This document shows positions 1 to 10,755 of a DNA stretch of 64,000 nt, in pieces. The DNA is from Folioceros fuciformis (taxonomy: Eukaryota > Anthocerotophyta > Anthocerotopsida > Anthocerotales): the NCBI GenBank assembly GCA_049999805.1, contig JBNGIO010006237.1:163671-227670 (forward strand), in the 5' to 3' direction. Within the stretch, counting starts at the first letter, position 1; each line of letters starts with the position of its first letter. A model generated the notes under the pieces. That model was given only the letters and a program-made list of their open reading frames with translations. It made no database searches and was not told the DNA's origin. The translations under genes and the position numbers were made by a program.

Positions 1-159
1 GATAAGCTGGATGAGGACCTGGCTAAGATGAGGTTTAACGCAAGAGGGGTTCTGGTTTATGATGGCACCGAGACCATTATCCCCGGAGGTGGAGGAACGG
101 GGAGGCCCGCCCTCGCATCTGCAGCAGTAAAGTCTCTGGCGGGGCAACAAGCGGAGTAG
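1..159 (+). CDS. C-terminal end of an unrecognised protein (partial)
   Basis: The window opens inside a reading frame that runs 52 codons to a TAG at 157-159. The visible residues begin DKLDEDLAKMRFNARGVLVY, continue with a Gly-rich patch, and end in a short Ala/Ser/Gln tail. The acidic LDEDL stretch followed by a basic segment recalls the tails of small RNA-binding or export adaptors, but that is only an impression and I do not recognise the family. The upstream part lies outside the window, so neither start nor exon boundaries can be placed. The frame could be a terminal exon. Confidence 0.4.
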   Translation, partial: DKLDEDLAKMRFNARGVLVYDGTETIIPGGGGTGRPALASAAVKSLAGQQAE

Positions 160-2244
160 GGCTCTGCCTATCGGGGTTTAGGGTTTAGCGTGGGAGGATA
201 TGTGTTAGAGCGGACATCCTGTTGAACGGGAGGCTTTTTGGCTTTGCCAAACGTGCAGGGTATTGGTGTGGGAATCCACCGAACCGGGCTGTGAAGGATG
301 TAGAGTTGCTTAGCATGTCAGCTCACCCTCAGAAACGAGGTTACTCAGTCATGGCTTCGTCCGTGTTTGAGCTCATATGAGATCGAGCAGTTCACCAGCG
401 CGGGCTTGTCAGGAAAACAGGGTAGAGGAGGAGACGGGGGGTAGAACTTCCCCGGCACGGAGCAGGCTGGTTTGTGATGCATCGACTGCTCCTGTTGGTG
501 ACGGAATTTTGCTAGCCAAACAAGAGGTGGTCTGGTCGCCCGCCATTGTCTTCTCGATAACCCAGTCTTGCACTTCCCAACAGATCCTTCATGATCAGTA
601 AGTTCAAGGACTGTCAGGCAGGATACTATCTGAAAGGCTGCTCGCTTGTTCATTTTTTTTTTCTCCAGACGAGTCGCTCGTGGTCGGCTACCTGGGGTAT
701 TTCTCCGAAGGTGTTAGCCCACATAGGAACACAGGTGATGTCACTTGTATGCGCCCCAGGTAGACGTTACATACCCCTGTCAGCGCCGAGTTATGCTGAC
801 AGGGGTATGTAACGTCAGAGGCTTGCAATGAGGGATGCAGGCAAGGAAACACTGAAAATGGCAGTGTAACTGGCCTCACATGAAACCTCATTTCTGCTAT
901 CTATTGCACTCCAAACACTGCATCAACAGTTCGTGTATCAGCCGTGACATACAAATGGCTTCAACGCTTACGTGCGGAGTGTACCACTACGTCTGTTTTT
1001 GCGCACGGCCTTGTCAAAACCGGGGCACAGATTTCCCTCATCGAAAAGAGCAGCTGCATTCTATTGGCGCAAGGAACGCATTCCAGGCTTCAGCTCGCCC
1101 AACAAGCTTGAAATTGAAAACACAGGCACAATGCCCCACGTCTGCGTGTATGACACTTTGAACGATGAACATGGCATGAACAACGAGTCACAACGAACAT
1201 GGGCCATGGCATCCTCCCGAGTCCCGATCTCGGCATACCAGGAACGCCGATCGCGTGCTTCTAAAATTGGGCCCTTCCTGCTGCAAGCATGTATCCCAAG
1301 ATGGCAACCCCCTTAAATCACTCCGACTCAGACTGCCATATGGCGATATGCCATGCGGGGACAGATGCTCCCAGCATCCCATGCGTCGTGCTATCTACTA
1401 TTAACGCGATTATCGGCTCATAGAACAGTCCACAATTAATTCACACTATCTGAGCTTTCCAGCTTATGCTTCCTTAGCCATTGGGCTCCTGGAAGGACCA
1501 AGTGGGACTGATTATCAAAGCTCTTGCAAGCAGTCCAGAGCACAGGTTGCAACGGAGACTGCAAAACGAGCTACAATCGCGCCATTTCCTGGCAGAGGGC
1601 TAGCCTTGACAGTGAAGGCGGGTACATCTGTACTCGGTTCTTCCATTCGCCATTCTCAGAATTCATGCCACATCCGAGAACGAAATACGGTCCGCTACCA
1701 CAGTTGATCTCAGATGCTCATCGGCAGCAGAGAGTCGGATCAACTCGTCTGTTGCAGATTCCTGCTTGCTTCCTCCCTCCCCCCTTTGCCACTCTGCATT
1801 GGATTATTGGTTTCCTGATTGGCTGGACACCGGGCGCTCAAAGTCGGTCGTTCGAAGTCACCATAGCTACTGGTCACCCACAAAACTGTATTCAAGCTCA
1901 GTTGCGGATAACCATCCGGTTGCACTGGCGTACTGATTGACTTGCTTGTTAAATTCTTGTGTGTCGTAACAGATACGGGTCCTTCTACAGTGAGGTAGCA
2001 GCTCCTTTCCACACGCTACTGGACTGGTGCTTCTTTTCTGGATTAGATAGGACGGGCTGGCCCAACCAACCAGCCGACCATTGAAGGTCAGAATCCCTAC
2101 GGCTAGAGGCTAAAGGACGACCCACCGAGATGGTGAATATGTCGATCACATCGCGGTGAAGTGCGATGGCACAACTTTGTGGAGGGAGCGGAGGTACTCT
2201 ACAAGTCCTTCCTGTGCCTACCGTGGTCCGTTAAAAAATGTGCA
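160..2244. other. Intergenic, no gene recognised
   Basis: This holds the 3' flank of the partial gene and the 3' flank of the minus-strand gene ending at 2245. It contains two plant-type telomere-motif units (TTTAGGG) at about 176-189 and the perfect hairpin at 763-816. Short open frames on both strands show no family resemblance and no convincing splice structure. Confidence 0.6.
763..816. repeat. Perfect 22-bp inverted repeat (hairpin)
   Basis: Positions 763-784 and 795-816 are exact reverse complements over 22 bp, separated by a 10-base spacer at 785-794. Pairing stops abruptly on both sides. As RNA it would form a 22-bp stem. It could be the remnant of a small inverted-repeat transposon or a very short hairpin RNA. 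Plant microRNA precursors usually have longer, imperfect stems, so I do not call it a miRNA. Confidence 0.85.
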
Positions 2245-3892
2245 TCAGTATAACCGCACCTGCAGGAACAGAAACAAAAAAGAGAGAAAACTTCGTCAAA
2301 GCTCAGAGTTGTAGCATCACCGTGGGCGAACAAACTACATGTGCTAAACCAAGCACAGTTGAAAGACAAACTCACCCCTAAAGTGGCAATCAGAACTATG
2401 TTGGCGATGATCACTGCTGCCAGCACTCCAAACATCCAATCAACAACCTTTGCACCTGGGTTCACCTGGATAGCAAAAGCACAGTCGTCAGGACGGCGGC
2501 TGTCTTGAACTCAAAACGGCCCTTCAACGTGAAACTGATCAGCACAAGACGCTCACTTTTTCACGATAAAAGTTGAACAGTCCGTAGGTCAAGACGGGGA
2601 ATGCCAGCACTGCTGGACCAAGCCATGCCGGTGCTCTTGTCGCTGCCTCGACAGACTCCGGCATCGGTTCGATGGAGAGTCCATTCTCGGCAGCCCAGGC
2701 ACTGGACGAAATTGCCCCGTTACATAGCACACCAGACACCGAGGCACCGACGTAGGCACCAGCAATGCCTACTGACTGTAGCTTGGGTGGAACTGGTGGC
2801 TTTGGACCAGGTATTTGCAACTCTGCCCTCTGTCAGCCGCAGGGTCAGGAGCAAAGATCAAAGAGCGTACCAGCCGCAACATGCTCAGGTAAACCAGATC
2901 TGCTTTCCTTGCGAAGGGTGCTGGGTAACAACAGGACAATCCATCGACTCACCAGCTGCACAAGCTCTTCAGCGTTCATGTTGTTGTCGTGTGCAGCAGC
3001 CTCCTTGGTCAGGTCATTGTCAGCACTGGCCATAGCATCCCTGGCTGTAACCCATGACCTCCAGAGTTGCTCCTCACACGTCATGGTATCGAGATGACTA
3101 GGTGGTAGGTTTTCCCCAAATCCTAGAAGCGCATCCTCACGAAGTTCCTTCGCAGCTGACTGCCAGTCAAAGGAGGCGTCGACACCCCGTGTCAGGTGCT
3201 CCACAGCCTGCATCACACAAAAGAGGCAGAAGCCTGTTGGATACCTACCCCTACACCGGCCTCCATATATGAACCTGATGCAATTAGGGCAGTCAAAATC
3301 AGAGCCATACCTGAAGGGAGGCTTGCAAGTGTAAATCCTGCATCCCCAGCTTCACCTTGCACTCGAACTCCGGAGACGGGGCCTTCACCGTCCAGTGCTG
3401 CTCCAGTCCTTGCACTAACCCTTCATGGCTCCACGTATCGATGTATCTCTCAACGGCCCGAAGGTTCACCTTTTGCAGGCCCTTCTGGGCCTCATCGCGC
3501 AGGTTAGCAACCTGCGCTTGCAAGTCTAGGTCCTCACACAACGCCGTCAAACGGGGGCCCTCTTCGGCCAGCGCATCTTGATCTACCTCGAGAAGCGCAT
3601 CCAGTAACACCCCAGAATTCTCCCCATCGGCTGACCTACACCACGAACGTTTCCGCGACCCGCCGGCAAGCTGCATAGCTTCAGCCTGGTGCAAAGGCGA
3701 CATCCCCCTCCTGAGCGATCCGTTCGACAGATCCCGCAGGTAGATCCCGCTACAACCACGCGTGGCAGCTACGCTGCAAAGCTTCACCCTCGAAGCCGAC
3801 CCCGAACAATTAGTGCTGCCGAAATTTGAGCAGCAGGGGAGGGAATTGGAGCACTTCTCCCACGGAGAGGCAGACATTGAGATGCATGCCAT
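2245..3892 (-). CDS. Putative plastid-targeted protein with two C-terminal membrane segments
   Basis: Five exons read on the minus strand: 3892-3311, 3207-2953, 2829-2557, 2465-2376 and 2259-2245. Each junction is GT-AG and keeps frame, giving 404 residues. The ATG at 3892 is preceded directly by an in-frame TAG, which fixes the start. The first ~55 residues are rich in Ser, Cys and Arg and poor in acids, like a chloroplast transit peptide. A mostly helical, charged middle follows (about 80-285). Then come two hydrophobic stretches, one around PAWLGPAVLAFPVLTYGLF and one in WMFGVLAAVIIANIVLIATL, and the protein ends VRLY. The last exon encodes only those four residues. The layout suggests a thylakoid or envelope protein. 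I cannot name the family; function is unknown. Confidence 0.7.
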
Positions 3893-5930
3893 GGCTCCCT
3901 AGCTCTACTTGTTCCCGCCCCGGCTTCCAGGCCTCAGCTGCCTGCCTCCAGCTGCATACACGCTGCCAGTGCTGTGCGCAACGAGGAGATGCATTCACAT
4001 TCAACTGGCAAAAGCCATAGCTGTTATCATTGAAGACTCAGACGAGATGCAAAAGTCCCCGCTGGCTTCTGGAACGAAGACACACAGCCTCCACCTCCAG
4101 CAGGCACTTTCCTGACTCTGACTCAGTGGCTCAAAGAGTGCAACGCCGAATTCCCTGCACACACTGTACATTCGCTGCACAGCCGAGCCCTGGATCCTGC
4201 GTGCTTCCGACTGCAAAATGGATATACTCCAAACCTGGCTGCCGCCGGCCCTTTTGCACCTGCGAGACGTCATCAAATCCTCTCCTTCTCCCTCGCCTGC
4301 ACGCCACATCAGCAGGCGGGAGCTCCTCCCGTCTCAGGCGAAATTGGCGCAACGCATTCGGATAAACACGCGCCGCAAGTTTGCGGTGGTAGGGGGATAG
4401 GCTGAGCCTGGAGCTTGAGAGAAACAGCATATTCGCCCTGCATTATCCACAGAGAATGGTATAGCCTCGGTATTGTCGCGAGTGGCGCAATGCCAGGTAG
4501 CGCAAAGTGCGCTGTGACTTTGTGCGTTCAAACTCGCGTGAATTTGGGAATTATGACACGCTGTAACGTAATGAAAAATTCAAGGGACTTGTGAAAGTTT
4601 GTAGGTACCGTAGTGGTCTCTTCACGTTTGGTGCTGGCAAGCGGGAGATGGAAAGACAGACGAATTTGTGAGAATCGTCTGCATGGATGGTGGCAAGCCA
4701 TTCCTCGTGTTGGATACAGTAGTGATGCAAACCCTTGCGGACTGCATGGGGCTGGGCCGCTGGACGTGTGGAAGTGCTGGTGTTGCGGTGCCAATTTTGG
4801 ATCATCCCACCTGCTCCAGATTTAGCGTGATTGCGAACTTGCGGGTGGGGGAACGGGGGAACGTGTGGCTGATGGAACACAGATTTCCTTGACAAAGCCG
4901 CATTGGATGCTGCGTGTTCCGTGGAGTCCGCAAGCTCAAGCGGAGGCTGCGGAGCTAGGTAGTGCCTACATTCACTGTGAAACCGTTTGTCCATGACAGC
5001 ATTGACGGAGTCTCATCGGCGATTCTAAGAACCAGAATGTCATCAGGCTAGGGTTAAAGATTGGATTGGAGTCGCGGAGTGTGCTGCACACGGAGAGCTT
5101 CAAGATCCTGATTACAGTAAACCCCGAGAGGAACGGACGGAAGCTAATACCTTTTGCGCAGGTGCCAGGCAATTGCTCTTCCGTATCAAGCATCATCGGC
5201 ATGAAAAAGCGGATTCATCAGCTCCAGCAAGGTATGTCATCAGCATCTGATGAGCGAAGTAGAGGTGTGTGGAGATCCAATTTGATTTAACTCCATGTTT
5301 ACCTGCAGTCGGATAGCATGTGAGAGAAGATAAAAAGGTTGCACATGTCCCAGGCCTGCGCTTCGAGTACAAGTGGTTAGGGGCTTTGATAGTCGTTGCA
5401 CCAGTGCTTTTTCGCAAGACTCCAGTGCCTGCCCTGGTGCCAGGTGGCACGTGGAGTCGCAGAGATGACAGGACGTCCTGCCGTAGTAGCTAGCTAGCTA
5501 GCTGCATAAGATGTTGTTGTTGTGCTGTGACTGGTAGCTGCAGATGTGTTGTGGCAGGATGAGGAGACTCCCATGACACAGGCGCGACCAAGTCATCAGT
5601 CGACGATTCTGGCTGCCAGTTTTCGGAGTTTCCGGACCCGAGGAGCGTGTGTTGCTATGCTACGCTCTGGTATGCTCTGCTATGCTCTGCTATGCTCTGG
5701 TATGCCACGACAGTGAAGGAGCAGGCGTGGCTTGGTGGAATGGCAAAGCAGACAGGTGAGATTGTGGCCGGCTGCAGCCCAGGTTACAGGGAGCGACACA
5801 GTCGGTGCACAAGAAGACGCGGACGCAGACGGCCGTGGGCCAGGCAGTCTGGAACGCAGCCCTGGAGCGCTGAGTCCTGCCGTGAGCCCTGGCAAGGGGG
5901 AGTTGGAACTCGAGGGGGATATTTGTTCCC

Positions 5931-6025
5931 AGATATTTTACATGCACGGACGGCTTAACAATCCCACCGACCAGCCAATGGGCGTGTAAATTCCCCACTG
6001 CTTCTGGCCTTCACACAAAATATCT
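5931..6025. promoter_or_regulatory. Pair of perfect evening elements upstream of the COR27/28-like gene
   Basis: AAAATATCT occurs on the plus strand at 6017-6025 and, as its reverse complement AGATATTTT, at 5931-5939, 86 bp apart. Partial relatives (AAATATCC) lie at 5917-5924 (reverse) and 6304-6311. The evening element binds CCA1/LHY/RVE MYB factors in the plant clock. Arabidopsis COR27 is known to be driven by evening elements, so the position about 1.1 kb before this ATG fits, although the transcription start is not known. Confidence 0.65.
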
Positions 6026-6500
6026 GCAGACTGTGCCATGGGCATAACATGGCGGCCGTGGCGCACACCAGCTACGGTACGGCCACGATTGATCAACATC
6101 TGCGCGTGCGGTGGCGGGGCCTTTAACTTCTCCCGCCACCTTCCCGTTGCATTCAGTAGGCTGTGAGTTTCCGACTGCCTTAACTAATTCCATTACCAGT
6201 TCACACGTCGTCCAGCGTGGCGTCCCGTTTGTCGGCGTGCCATTGGGGGGAAGGCTCGAGTTTAACCCATCCTCTTATCCTTAAACCCCCCGGCCCCAGG
6301 GATAAATATCCTGCGAGCCGTGTCAGCCGTTACGCAGCCCCGGCGACCGACGGTCGGTCTCCCCCGTGCTTGCGACCGGACGGTGGCTGTTGCGCCCAGA
6401 AGATCAGGCGTTACGCCTGCTGGCGAAATCGTCTCTGCCTGGCGGAAACGGCATCTGTCCGAAAAGTAGCAGACCGGACTGGCCCGGGCCGGAATGGGAT

Positions 6501-6528
6501 GGGCTTGGGCTTGGGCTTGGGCTTGGGC
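6501..6528. repeat. GGGCTT hexanucleotide microsatellite
   Basis: Four and two-thirds copies of GGGCTT in tandem. A related, degenerate Gly/Ala/Gln-coding CCCAAG tract appears inside exon 1 of the downstream gene at about 7355-7393. Confidence 0.85.
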
Positions 6529-7140
6529 AACTCAAAGTAGCCCGTCCGGGCAACGCCATGGGGAAGGAAAAAAAGAGGGCAAGGTCCAGCCACCGCTGAT
6601 CTTTGTGTGAAGCGATATTTTGGCTAGGAAGCACATTCGCTGCTCTCTCTGCCTCGTCGCCTTGTTCTGGCCTCGTGCTACCTTCTCTACCTGCACTTGC
6701 GCCGCATGCTTAAACACGGTCGTGTTTTGGTCAAGCCCGAGTCTGCGCGATCGTTGCCACACTAATTCCGCACTTCTCTGTTCTTGTGTCTGCTCTACGC
6801 TGCTCTACGCTCCTGTCCTCTGCTCTGCTCTGCTCAGCTCAGCGGACTCGGGCTCGTCTCGGTGAGACGTCTCATGTGGCAGCGTTGCGCGTTTCCTTCC
6901 TGCGAATTCCGCGCTCCAGCGTTGTCCATGCAATTGTGCTCTTCTCTGCTCTCTGGCATTGCGTCTGCAGCCTTATGCACGGCTGGGGTGTCTGTTGTCG
7001 GGAATGGGGTGAATCCGTGTGCTGCGGGCCACAGGCCTCGATCAGATCTTAGGTCCGTGAGGTGAGGTGAGGTGAGGTGGGGAGCGGAGCGGAGGGGTGA
7101 GGTGAGGCCAGCTGAAGTTTGTGGGAGGGGTTCCGGCGAA

Positions 7141-9369
7141 ATGGAGGGAGGCAGCGCGGGTGCCAGGAGGAACATAGCGTCGTTGGACAGGAAGTTGGAG
7201 AGAGTGTTGTCTTACAGGGCGTCGGAAGAGGTGAAGGAGGAGGATTGCTGCACGGTTGTGTCTCCGGCTGCCGAGGCCGGGGGGAACACTGCGGTTGAGT
7301 GTGATCGGGACCGGAAGCTCACGGCGCGTAATGGGGATGGTCAGGCTCATGGCCATGCCCAAGCCCCTGCCCAGGCCCAAGCCCAAGCCCAGGCCGATTT
7401 GAATTCCTCCAGCACGCTGTCCTCGCAAATGTGCTCGGACGCTGACTCTTTCCCTACGTCTAGCGAAGCAGTGTGTTCCTCGGGTGTGTCCACGGTGACT
7501 GCGGATGTGATGGATAAGTCGAGGGGGAAGCAGGTGCTTGAGGAGGCTTCTGCGCCACGCGAGCATGCTGCTACCAGGGAAGAGGAGAAAGCTGTATGTC
7601 GAGAAAGGAAGGTGAGTGAGAACTGTGGCAGAGTCTTTGTGTGAGGCTTTGGGTAGATGCTTCCAGCGCCACTGTTTTAGTAAGATGGCCTAGTCTATGT
7701 TTGTCTTGAACCTTTGCCCTTGTTGTCTGTTGTTCTGGAAGCAGGTGAAGCAGGCAGAATCAGCCGATACAGCTTGGACCGATGATAGACACAGTTCCTA
7801 TTTGAACTCTATCGAAGCTCTGTTTGTAAGGAATATGTACGACAATGACTTTGGAGGACTGGATGCGTACAGAAGCCCTCATGCTGCAGAGCTTTCAGAA
7901 CACGATTGTGTGGAGTCCCGTGCAGCTGAGTGCACGTCAAGTCCTCCTGAGGTAGCTTGCCTTGGTTCATGTTGTTGGACCTGTGGAGGGTGCAGAGATG
8001 CTGACATTTTCTTTGGTGAACTTGATAGCTTTTCGAGTTGTGGCAGAACGGATGCTTGTACGCCTATTACAGGCCACAAGTTTTAGAATGGCCTGTGCCT
8101 ACTGCTCCAGCTGTGCTACACAGCCCCTGGGTGCAGCACTTCAAGCTGAAACGCAGTACAGCGAGTGCAGCTCACGTCAGTGAGGCAGACCAGGATGAGT
8201 CAGTCCCTGCTGTAGTGGAAGAGAACTCTCCGGTTGACGAGGTAGACACATCACCAGGAGGCGCTGTGGAGGTCCCTGGTGCAGAGGATGGTTTTTTTAA
8301 GTGGCATACCAGATTGCAACGGCAGGGTTCGAAGTCCAAGGACTCTTTGCAAAGGAAAGAAAGTGCCAGCCAAGGAAAGCGATGGAGCTCATCGCCAGAC
8401 AAGAGCAAAGGTAACATGGCCTTCCTGTTCTTGCTTTGGAGATGGAGGAGGGTGGGCCTTAGAGTGCGTGCTGGGTGAGCATGCTTGTCTCACTGCTATG
8501 AGGTGGTCTCCTGAGGGCTCTTGGTTCTTTTTGCAGTTGACAGCACTCGATCAAAAAGACAAAAATGTCAGGAAGAGCTGGCATTGATAGATTTAGAAAT
8601 GGAGGAGCAATTCTCCCTGAGACGCCTTAAAGCTGATGCAGGTGATCATGCTGCAGGTAGTGATGAACAGCGGGTCAATGATGAGCCTGAACTAGTTGAT
8701 CAGCATCATCCCGTAGTTGTGTCATGTGGGACAGCAAATAGCGTCATGCGTGCAGAACCGGGAATGTTGCAAAGAAGATCTTTTCGAAGATTATTGTCAA
8801 GTAACAGTGTCTGCGTGAAAAGCGACGTTATCATGCCAGTTCTGGATGTAGACCAGGTATTTCTCTTGCCTCTCGTCTTTGCATTCGTTTGGTGCTTTCA
8901 CTCGCTTTGTTGTGAACTGTGGAGCTGTGTTGTCACCTCATTCGCCCTTGTTCTGCCTTGGGTCGTGCTCTCGCTGCAGGTTGTTCCTCTGTTAGGGGGT
9001 AATGGAGTGGAAGATCTTGATGAGCGGGTACGTGTTCCTGATATAACCAATCGTCAACCCGAGCTGGCTGCCCTGGACAGGCGTAAGTTCAGAAAAGGTG
9101 TTGGTTCTGTTGGAAGAGAATCTAAAACTGTAAGTGAGCAGGGTAACTCAGAAGCCCCGAAGGTGGTTAGGGATTCTCCCAACGAGACTTTTGCCGCAGC
9201 TTGCAAGGTTGGAACCGAAGCCGAAGAAGAGGCTGGCTCTGCTGCTGATATAAGGTACGAGGTGGACATAAATCCTCGCAAACGAAACAGCTCGAAGACG
9301 TGGACTTGGGGTTTACAGGGATTGCGACGACCCCTTCAGGAGAAACAACAGGGTGACGCTGCCGAGTGA
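7141..9369 (+). CDS. COR27/COR28-like cold and light regulated clock protein
   Basis: Five exons join in frame: 7141-7611, 7745-7951, 8029-8410, 8537-8856 and 8980-9369, giving 589 residues. Three blocks match the COLD-REGULATED 27/28 family in order: WTDDRHSSYLNSIEALFV (exon 2), LFELWQNGCLYAYYRP (start of exon 3, like the family's VLxxGxW block) and SPWVQHFK (exon 3). In Arabidopsis these small nuclear proteins repress evening clock genes and act with phyB, COP1 and HY5 in light and cold signalling. This protein is over twice the Arabidopsis length because of Ser/Glu-rich N- and C-terminal regions. Exon 1 carries an Ala/Gln tract from a repeat. The intron at 8857-8979 is 123 bp with no in-frame stop, so its retention would add 41 residues. 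Evening elements upstream suggest clock control. Confidence 0.75.
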
Positions 9370-10755
9370 AAGTAAGGTGGCCATCCTGTAGTTGCGGGAG
9401 TGGCTGCTGCTGCAGGATGGAAACATCATTGTCATTAGTCGCACACCTAGCTCGGGATGAGAAAAGCTTGGCCCTCGAAGCCTGAGCAGCTTGGGATGGT
9501 ACAAGCACAAACTCATTTTTTTTTTGTAGAATTACGGTGGCAGATTGCTACGAGTAATACAGTAAAATATTGATGGACATGGAGCTTTGTCCTTTTTTTG
9601 TCTTCGTCTCCAGCAGGGCGCGTTGATTGGTTGGGGCACCATTGCAGGAAACCAGTTCAAATGCCACGCACACGGCGCAAAGGAATTTGTCCAGGACAAT
9701 GACTTCCAAGCTCGGATGAGCCAAGGATAGGATGGCCATAGGATTTGGAAAATGTTGTCAGTCTCGCACCTCTACGCCTCGACTGCATTGGTGCGATGAG
9801 TGGTTAGTCGGCCCAGCGAGAAACAAACCTCCCCATTGGATCCCCCCCATTCTCTACCTACCTTGGGTCCCCAGTTCGGGTTGGTAACCTGCCTTGTCAC
9901 AAGTTGTTGCGCTTGTTCCACACCGTCACCTGACCCGCTGCAAAATGAAAAAAAGAAGACAGCAGAGTTTCTTTAGGAAGGAAAGGCTGTGAAGTTTCCG
10001 AGGAGCACCACCGTCGCATTTTGTGCGAGTGGTTGGTTCTACCGACGAACGATCCCGGAGTGGGTGTGACGTCCTGTGATTCCTAGCGCCTGTGGCTCCG
10101 GCTTCTTGAGCTATATGGAGCATCGCTGCGGCATCAAAGTCATCACGCAAGCAGCGGCTCGCTTGCACTGCGCTCCTCTGTCTCAGGTGAGCACTGTTTC
10201 CCCTTCCTTCCTGCACGCATGGGAGGCAATTGCACCATTTTTCGCCGAAATGGATTCTCTCTTGTTTTCATTCTGTCTCTCACCTGGGCGTTGGCTGATT
10301 TCCCTGTTTGGATTCGCTGTGAGAGAGTTTCAGGTTCTGGTTTCTGACATCAGTATTTTTGCAGGTAACTGTGTACTTGTCAGATTTTCCTGAACAGTGT
10401 GCTGTTCCACCGCGAGAGGACTGCAACTAGCATCCAAGCCTGTAACATCCCAATCGTCTCATTGCTTTCACAGATGCACAAATTTACACGGATTCAACTT
10501 GTTGGGAACTTACTGGATTTGGTTCTCGCTGGGAATTTTAGGTCATTCGGGAGAGCTGCGATCGCGAATCGCGGAGTCTCAAGGAACACAGGAGGCCAGT
10601 CTGGTACTGTGCGCGTAACATGTGCTCCATTTTGCATCGTCGTCCGCAATGCTTGCGGTGGATCTATCACATCTCGCTGCATTCCATTGTTATCTCGGTG
10701 CTCATTTATGTTTCTGAATGTCCGCTCTTGTGGTCTTCAGCAGAGTGTCAGCTTA
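9370..10755. other. Intergenic and probable 5' leader of the lipase-like gene
   Basis: No coding gene is recognised. Near the downstream gene there are good splice signals without coding sequence, such as CTCAG|GTGAGC at 10186 and TTTTGCAG at about 10365. These fit an intron in the 5' leader of the hydrolase starting at 10756. The frame open upstream of that ATG (from 10399) lacks family similarity and probably crosses leader sequence. Confidence 0.5.

Larger units (their letters stand above)
3893..7140. other. Intergenic region and upstream region of the COR27/28-like gene
   Basis: No coding gene is supported. Frames at 4551-4994, 4668-4892 and 5066-5290 show neither family motifs nor consistent splicing. 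The segment contains repeated TATGCTCTG-like words (5650-5705), four evening-element or related motifs (5917-6311), a GGGCTT hexamer microsatellite (6501-6528), a CT-rich stretch (about 6775-6845) and GGTGA repeats (about 7060-7080) just before the ATG at 7141. The last two probably lie in the 5' leader. Confidence 0.6.

Noticed and set aside
6366-6599. Frame with a Gly-Leu repeat around 6500
   Set aside because: It is produced by the GGGCTT microsatellite and has no other coding evidence.
10399-10755. N-terminal extension of the lipase-like protein by 119 residues
   Set aside because: The frame is open but shows no family similarity or targeting logic, and splice signals within it point to a 5' leader with an intron. 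The ATG at 10756 is close to the start of homology.
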